Below the pieces are notes generated by a model. That model was not told where the DNA came from, did not search any database, and saw only the letters and a list, made by a program, of their open reading frames with translations. From Amanita rubescens (taxonomy: Eukaryota; Basidiomycota; Agaricomycetes; Agaricales; Amanitaceae), in assembly GCA_015039365.1 (NCBI GenBank), contig WION01000003.1, forward strand, positions 1,240,001 through 1,304,000: a stretch of 64,000 nucleotides of DNA, written 5' to 3'. Position numbers and translations under genes: made by a program. Shown in pieces: positions 57,740 to 64,000 of this stretch; the first letter of the stretch is position 1, and every line of letters starts with the position of its first letter.

Positions 57740-59831
57740 TCACTTACAAGACGCTACCCAAATGTCACTTATAATGTCCCACTCCTTTAACGTCGTTATC
57801 TTCTCTCGTCCTATCATAGAACTGTTACCCTCATCCCCTGTAATCCTATCCTCTACAAGAAGTGCTCGCAGCCCTCCGAAAGACGTGAACCCTTTTCGTA
57901 GAGGCACGTACGTTATCTCGAATTCTTGAACAACGTATGGCTTCGACGTTGAACTTTGACCTTCGCCCTGAACTTCCGTTCCGAGAGCGATAGGAGGTAA
58001 AAAGAATGTGGAGGGCCCTACATACACCACGCTTGGCTGGCCCGACACCGACCCAAGCTCATCCGCGCCATCGAAAGTGGGCGATGGCAAGTTCGATTGT
58101 TCATGAACACCTTCCTGTCGATATTCTAGTTGCTGTGCATTTTTGGTCGTAGCAGCATCATCAGCCAATGATGTACGTGACATTGACAGTAGATTCTGAT
58201 ACACAATTGCAGGGTTGATACCGCCGACTATAGAGGTGGGGGTTGCAGTTCCTGAGGCAGGTAGTTGGACATTGGCCATCTCCATTGCAGAACCCGTTCG
58301 CATCACCCGCGGAGGTTGGAGATGCTGTATTGCAATTCTGATGGCTCGCTGCCCTTGCTCTCGCGAATAAGAAATCACAAGCGCAAGTTTGGCCACGAAT
58401 GGCTTCTCGATGACCATCTCATTTCGCGGGAGGTGGCGAACTATTAGATTAATCTCGTGTTCAATCGTGCTTATCTGAGAGGGTGCTGGGATTGGTGACT
58501 GGCGGCCCATTAGAGTTGACGAAATCGGAATATTCCGCAGTGCAGGAGGTGGTGAGCCGGCACGTTGGCCTATTGGAGTAGAAGGCCTCGATCTCGTTGA
58601 CTGTGGTGATTGAGGTCGTGAAAGAATGCTTCCTGCCATGGTGCGCTTCAAGTACGACGGAAGAGCAGAGGCTTGTTGTGGCGGGACGGCAGCCAAAGGT
58701 ATTCGGCGCGACAGCATAGACGTGAGCAGACGTCCCGGTTCCCCAAACGGAGAGCGCCAAGATATGTTCAAACGTCCGAGTGGCACTACACTGCCTGGGG
58801 TATAAGTAACTGGCGTCAAAATTGTCGCTTTAGGACTTAAAATGTATACATATTGCCTTGTGTCCTGAGGTTGAATCAGAGTCATGGAATTTGAAAAAAT
58901 GCTCTGTTCGTGCTCGTCATCGTTCACCGCAATAACATTTGCATCTTTGGCCTCCCAATCCTCTGCGCATTCAAAGCGCATTTGTTCAAAGTACAATGGC
59001 TGCTGACTCAAATTTTGTATATGTACTTCGAGGAACACCTTGTCCTTTTCAGAAGGGACGGTTAATGCAGAAGGCGACCTGGCACCGTGAACTTTGGTTT
59101 TGACTGAGAGGGGATTGGTAACCTGCATTACCATTTAGTCCTGAAGCATCATCTTTGATATCTTCTCTCTTACAATGAACTTGTAAAATTTCCTGAATGT
59201 CTGTAGGCTTGGATCATTGGGATCCTCGGTCGCACCGGGTACACCAAGGGCCCCGGGCGGAAGACGATATGTAACGGTACAAGCCAAGACGTGCTGGCCT
59301 AGTTCTTTGATTTCGTGGCTAACTACAGTTTCCATCGAGCCGGCAACGGCAAGGCGATAATCCGGTCCTCCGAGTCCTGTGAGCAACGTCTTCGAATTTG
59401 CTGTCTGAATTTCGACTTTGAGCCCGACATCAATAACCTCGGCGGACGCCTCATTGTTGACGCATAGACAGCTGGAGAATGTCTCGCCCAGTTGGATAGA
59501 TCCAAATGCAGATGGCAGTGTAAGGAGCTCTGACGCATGCGTGAAGTCGCGCAATGTTTTTGGGTGACCAGTCAACGGGATTGTACCCTGCAGCGAAAGA
59601 ATGGATGCAGAAGAGTGCGCCTGGGGATAGCTCATCAGCGGAAGGACTAGACTTGCATGATCATAAATTGACAGACTGAAAATGAAGGCGAACTGGAATA
59701 AAATGGTTGCCATGCAGCGGCAAGGTCGGGTCTCTAGAGGTTGGATCAAGACTTCAGGCAGTTTGGATTGGAACGAAACGTACAGATACCCGCATAACTT
59801 TAAGAGAAAGCAGATGAGCGGGCGTGTCCAT
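57740..59831 (-). CDS. TRAPP complex subunit TRAPPC13 homolog
   Basis: A subunit of the TRAPP tethering complex acting in Golgi traffic and autophagy (DUF974 family). Exon 1 starts MDTPAHLLSLKVMRVS at 59831; a GTACGT donor joins it to RPDLAAAWQPFYSSSPSFS, then to HSSASILSLQG. Family motifs are LTLPSAFGSIQLGETFSSCL, CVNNEASAEVIDVGLKVEI and EIKELGQHVLACTVTYRLPP. An intron (GTAAGAGA to AATGCAG, near 59122-59172) joins FRKFYKFI to VTNPLSVKTKVHGARSPSA. The second half has VHIQNLSQQPLYFEQMRFEC and a disordered insert with many Ser/Pro/Arg, then ends WDIISDIWVASCK at 57740-57742. The two longest ORFs belong to one gene once this intron is removed. Confidence 0.87.
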
Positions 59832-60047
59832 CAGAGTTATGATATTGACATCAAAATAAATTCTGAAAAGGCCTTGAGCCTTGTAAGCTACGTGATGTAT
59901 ACGACATGGCCTTTAGCCACCAACTCCTCCCCGATGCAATACAGATTGACAAAGTAGAAATACTAAAATACTACGTAGATCTTTGACAGAAAAGAGAGGC
60001 GTTGCGACCTCTCAACTCCCTTCCCAAATAAGCCACAAGAAGCATAT

Positions 60048-63000
60048 TCAACGCTTTGCTCCAGTCCGTCGAGTAGGCAGTTTTTTAATCTGCCGAGGTG
60101 CCCCAGGTGTTACAGCGGGAGCAGATCCTATGGTAAATAGTGGCGCGGCGGGAGCGGAAGGTGCTAGCGGTGAAGTTGTGCTGAAGGGAGAAGAAGGTGC
60201 CGACTGCCCAAATCCAGAATTACCAAAACCTGACGTTGGCAAACTGAGGTTGCTGCCACCTACAGGAGATGCAGGTTGGCTTGATCCAAACGCGAAGGCT
60301 GTATTGGACGTCGATGCAGCAAATGCGAAAGGTGAAGCACCGAATGTAGCAGGACTGCTAGGCGCTGAGCCTGTTTGTCCAAATGGATTTGTAGACGCGT
60401 TGCTGGGCGGACCAAACGCGAATGTATTGGTGTTAGACCCAAACGAATATGGTCCACTGGTCGGCGATTGCACCGTGCCAGCTACATCGGGAACCTTGTT
60501 CTGACCAAAGGAATAGGACGACGTTTGTGCAAAACTAATCGGTTTATTTTGAACAGGTTTAGTCTCTTTAGTAGATGTTGCAAATACATTCGTTGCTAGT
60601 GGTTGAGGTGCTCCGAAAGCGAATGGCGTCGAGCTTGGTGCATTCCCGTTTGCCTGCGTGCTGAATAACGAACTCGATGTAGGAGTCTGCGCAAAGGAAA
60701 ACTCGATCGCTGTTGGCTTTACACCGCTGGGTTGAACATCTCGGGTTGGACTCTCGTCCATTTGCACTTCTTGGTCTTGTGCCTTGGGTGGAGTAACAGG
60801 ACGTCCCAACAAACTGGCTGGCGAGGATCCGAAAGAGAATGGTTTGCTAACATCACTAGCAACAGATCCTCCCCCTCCAAAAGTAAACAAACTCGCGTTG
60901 GATGACTGTGGTTGAGAAGGGCTAAATGCAAAGCCGAGAGTTTCTTTCTTCTGCTCTGACTGTGCAGGCGTTGGAGATGATATACTTGATGGAACGACCG
61001 AGCCAACTGGCGCTTGACTCTTAGCCTTCTCCGTAATTTGGAAATTGAATCCACCGAAAGAAGGCTTAGGGGCCACTGGTTCACTTGTCAAACTAAATAA
61101 TGGCTTGTAAGGTTCGCCGCTGGATGTCGGAAAGGATTCTGACGAATTTGAGGTTTTGCTTGCTACATTGCTGCTTGATACATTCGTAAAATCTTGTACA
61201 CGCAATACAGGGTCATTGGTTGCTGTTGAGTCCCCGGCCAGTAGACTTGGAACTGTTTTATCAGAATCAGATCCCTTGACGATGAACGCGGCGCTCGGTT
61301 CACCAGAAGGGTGACTAGCTCCGGTGTTCATCCGCGTGGTTTGCATAGCGTCATCCTGATTTGGTGCTGCACGGTCGTCCGCCGATCTCGTTTCCATAGT
61401 GAAACCCGTGGCAGGTGGAAGCAATGGCCTAGAACTAGACGACATGACCGTCGACGAAGCGGTTTCATGACCAGTCAAAATAAATGCGGACGTCCTGTCG
61501 TTCGCAACGCTAGCTTTAAATTCTGTTTCTTTCGCCGCGTCTGTCGGTAAACGAGGTACGTCCGTTGAAACAGTACCGGGAAACATAGATGGCACACGTT
61601 CCTCAATCGTTTGGACCGGGTTCAGTTTGAAATTCAAAGGTGGTACAGGTATATCCAACTTCTTCGAAAAAGCCTTCGAGCCTGCAAAGAAATTTGGCAC
61701 TCCGGGAGAGATATCCATGGTTTTTGCGTCAACCGTTTCGAAGCGCGATATCTTCGTTTGCGATAGGGAAACTGCCGCCGTCTCTTCTCTTGCGAGTGTA
61801 AATGAAAAGGGGGAGCTCGCCTTCGATATGCCCGACACCTTATCTTGCGGCTTCGTTAGCGAGAAAGGCAAGGATGGGAGCGGCAACTCTTCTGTATCAT
61901 TCGGGTCTGGCAGAGATTGTGGCTAATGGAATGTCTACCAACGGGATCATCAGGGTAAGATCTATTACTTACGTTCTGGACAAATGAAAATCCGGGTGGA
62001 GGAGTGAAAACAAATCTGTTGCCTGAGACTTCGTCCTTCCCAGCCTTTTCTTTTTCGTCATTGATATCATCATCCATCATATCATCCCCATCTTCATCGA
62101 AGGCTGCAGAGAACTTGGGTTTTACCAGCTTCGCCTTCGGTCGAGCGATGTGGTTACGCTTCTTGTCGCGGCCTACGCGTAGAGAAGATGTGGTATTCAA
62201 TGGGCGATCGATAGTAGATGCGGCTGCGAACCAGTCCGTCTTCGCTGCAGAGGTGCCTTTACCCGTCTCAGATTTACGCGATGATTCCGCTTGACCACCA
62301 TCGTCCATCCCCTGATCTTCGGTGTCTTGCACATCCTGTTCCTCGTCGACTCCAATATCATATTTATGCCTCGCTAACAACTTTTTCATACCGCCCTCTC
62401 CTGCATATGGTTTAGTGTCATTTGCGACGGGTGCCTTCCTGGAATCCACATGTTTTGCACCGGGTCGAGCAGACCGCTTTTCATCATGCATGAGCACAAG
62501 CTTGGAGGTGCGACGGGACTTGAAAAGATCCGGTACGCTGGATGAAGCAACCTGTTCCGCGGACTGCGAAGTTTCATTGGATAGGCGTAGACGACTAGGT
62601 ATTAGAGGAGTTTTATATATGTCAAGCTCGTGGAGCGCCTTCTCCGCTGGCGATTGCTGGCGTTGTGCTAGAAATAACGTATTCAGAAGAGAAATTGGTA
62701 AAATAGGGAGGATTGTTTACATTGTATGTCCGAAGGTTGTGGGAGACCAGATAACAAAGAAGCGTGTTGACGAACAGGGGAACGGGTCTGGATGTGGATG
62801 TAAGCGTCATGCTTCTCTGACGAAGATCGATACTTACACCCCTCGAAAGATCAGCAAGAGATCCAAGAGTCACCGTCTGGTTAATACCACTACGTTGCCG
62901 GCAATCAACTGGTTGGGACGAGGGTGCACGAACGAAAACAGGATTGATGACGAGGCTACGAATAGGAGGCGGCTCCGAGGATTCGCGCTGCACAGGCAGC

Positions 63001-63680
63001 ACAAGAGGCTGAGGGGTCATGGAACTACGCAAGTGGTACGATGGGCGAGAAGATTGCGGCATGAGAGGTACGGAGAGTTCTCGCTGCACTGAGGAATGTG
63101 GTGCGTTCTTCACGCTTTCGAAGGAAATGTCACGGCGCAACGGTATATTTGCCATAGCGGGCTCTCTTCTGAGCGCCCGAACAGGAGGATCGACAGACAT
63201 GGTACGCGAGATCCCAAGGTTGCGTAATGGTGACAAAGTGGAACGAACGTTATTAGCTGAGGAGCTTAAGGACAATTCTTGAAGGGTAGAAGATGGGATG
63301 GAGAGGGACAACGAGCGGGGTACGGAAGTCTCGCTGGTTCGCTGCGGTTTGAAGGCATGGGAGGGGGGGTCGAGATACGCGCTTGAGGAAGTATGAGGGA
63401 TCTGAGAGTGCTCTGGATCTGCCGGTGGACTATCTATACGCATGCGCTTTACTCTGCTAGCCTTTTCTTCATCTTCTGACATGGGGTCCAATGGCGATGC
63501 AAGACGCCTGCGCTTGCCGTTGGAATCCTCAAACTCTTCATTGCCGGCGAACCAAGACAAAGGTGCGGTAACGAGGTTTTTAATTGTGCTCAGCAATGAC
63601 GAGTTTGAGCGGGACAGCTGCTGTTTCTTCTGATGGGCTCGCCGGCGCTGGCTGCTGCTGAGATTGCTAGAAGACGCCAT
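60048..63680 (-). CDS. FG-repeat nucleoporin of Nup1/Nup60 type
   Basis: A nuclear-basket FG nucleoporin. It starts MASSSNLSSSQRRRAHQKKQ at 63680, followed by an amphipathic, membrane-binding-like helix (SLLSTIKNLVTAPLSWFAG) and a basic NLS (NGKRRRLASPLDP), as in Nup1 and Nup60. A Ser/Pro-rich disordered region with short arginine motifs follows. The second half carries FG repeats, among them FTFGGGGSVASDVSKPFSFG, PFAFGAPQPLATNVFA, YSFGQNKVP and FAFGSSQPASPVGG. The basic C-terminus QIKKLPTRRTGAKR ends at 60048-60050. A few introns interrupt it (near 62700 and 61950). An in-frame N-terminal extension to 63821 overlaps the neighbouring gene and was not used. Exact family name is inferred from layout, since FG proteins align poorly. 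Confidence 0.83.
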
Positions 63681-63721
63681 CGACGAGAAAAACAGGATTG
63701 TCACATCGTGACTGTCACACA
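63681..63721. promoter_or_regulatory. 41 bp spacer between divergent start codons (nucleoporin / YME2-like)
   Basis: The two ATGs are 41 bp apart on opposite strands. The spacer contains TGTCACATCGTGACTGTCACA, in which two TGTCACA copies flank GTGAC; this small symmetrical motif could be a shared regulator site. Confidence 0.45.
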
Positions 63722-64000
63722 ATGCCTGCTTGTTTCCGGACCGCCGTTCGCCGTCTCGCAACGCACGCAGGCCCAGCACAAAAATCAGAGGCTTACTTCT
63801 TCGTAGACTCCGTCTTTCCAATTCGTCTGGGGAAATGGGAGTACGTCTGCGTGCATGTCTATTGAGTCAATCTCACCTGTTTGTAGTTTGCGCCATTACG
63901 TTGGTCTACTTCGGGAGGGCTACTTGCTCGATAAATTAAGGTCTCATCTTGAGTCAGTTCACACTCGTGGCTTTCGTGTATTATCCCTCGAACCACGCCA
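63722..64000 (+). CDS. YME2-like mitochondrial inner-membrane protein, 5' part
   Basis: Only the first two exons are in the window. The start MPACFRTAVRRLATHAGPAQ at 63722 is a typical mitochondrial presequence, rich in Arg and Ala. It continues KSEAYFFVDSVFPIRLGKW; an intron (GTACGTCT to TTTGTAG) leads to DLRHYVGLLREGYLLDKLRS and FRVLSLEPR at the window edge. The FVDSVFPIRLG...WDLRHY pattern and the VLSLEPR strand resemble the region before the RRM of Yme2 (mitochondrial escape protein 2), which acts in mtDNA maintenance. The rest of the gene is outside the window, so the name is tentative. Confidence 0.6.

Noticed and set aside
59122..59172. Split of TRAPPC13 into two genes at a stop codon
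   Set aside because: The stop is inside a GTAAGA...GCAG intron; splicing gives a continuous family match (FRKFYKFI-VTNPLS).
62322..63092. Plus-strand ORF of 256 aa
   Set aside because: It runs antisense to the nucleoporin gene, with composition expected from the reverse of a Ser/Arg-rich region.

Overview
The window is nuclear DNA from a filamentous fungus, very probably an Agaricomycete basidiomycete. The genes are closely packed on both strands. Nearly all are split by many short GT-AG introns of about 45-60 nt, often with a CTRAY-like branch site just before the acceptor. The gene content is fungal: Ede1, Pin4, class II cAMP phosphodiesterase, a tetraspanin-like protein, and a DeSI-thioredoxin-PUL fusion. 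No bacterial operons, rRNA, tRNA or CRISPR arrays were seen. CDS spans below run from start codon to stop codon and include introns. Exon edges were worked out by eye.

Layout. 1-1086: unresolved 3' part of a plus-strand gene. 1360-8780, all minus: SPT16 (FACT), a calcineurin-like phosphoesterase, and RNA polymerase III subunit RPC82. 8849-13203: a small membrane protein, the rRNA methyltransferase BMT2, a tetraspanin-like protein, a small ankyrin-like gene and MBF1. 13362-19882: gamma-tubulin, a secreted GPI-type alpha-amylase, and a divergent MFS sugar transporter. 20141-27299: the CCR4-NOT scaffold NOT1. 27454-41300: an S9/alpha-beta hydrolase, TMA7, striatin, PDE1, the DeSI-thioredoxin-PUL fusion, and an unknown protein carrying a 10 x 36 bp tandem repeat. 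41543-49183: EDE1, a UBE2C-type E2 and PIN4.

The one accessory-looking island is 49184-53569. It holds a decayed second copy of the mitochondrial nuclease NUC1, a P-loop NTPase gene whose reading frame is broken near its 3' end, and a cluster of inverted repeats including a 236 bp MITE-like element. The intact NUC1 follows at 53570-54945. The window then returns to housekeeping genes: mitoribosomal mL46, V-ATPase subunit H, TRAPPC13, an FG nucleoporin of Nup1 type, and the start of a YME2-like gene cut by the window end.

Most genes act in separate core processes: chromatin and transcription (FACT, Pol III, MBF1), mRNA decay and translation (NOT1, PIN4, TMA7), trafficking (EDE1, TRAPPC13, V-ATPase), mitosis (gamma-tubulin, UBE2C), signalling (striatin, PDE1) and mitochondria (NUC1, mL46, YME2-like). 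The amylase and sugar transporter could work together in starch use. Several divergent gene pairs have start codons only 0-70 bp apart.
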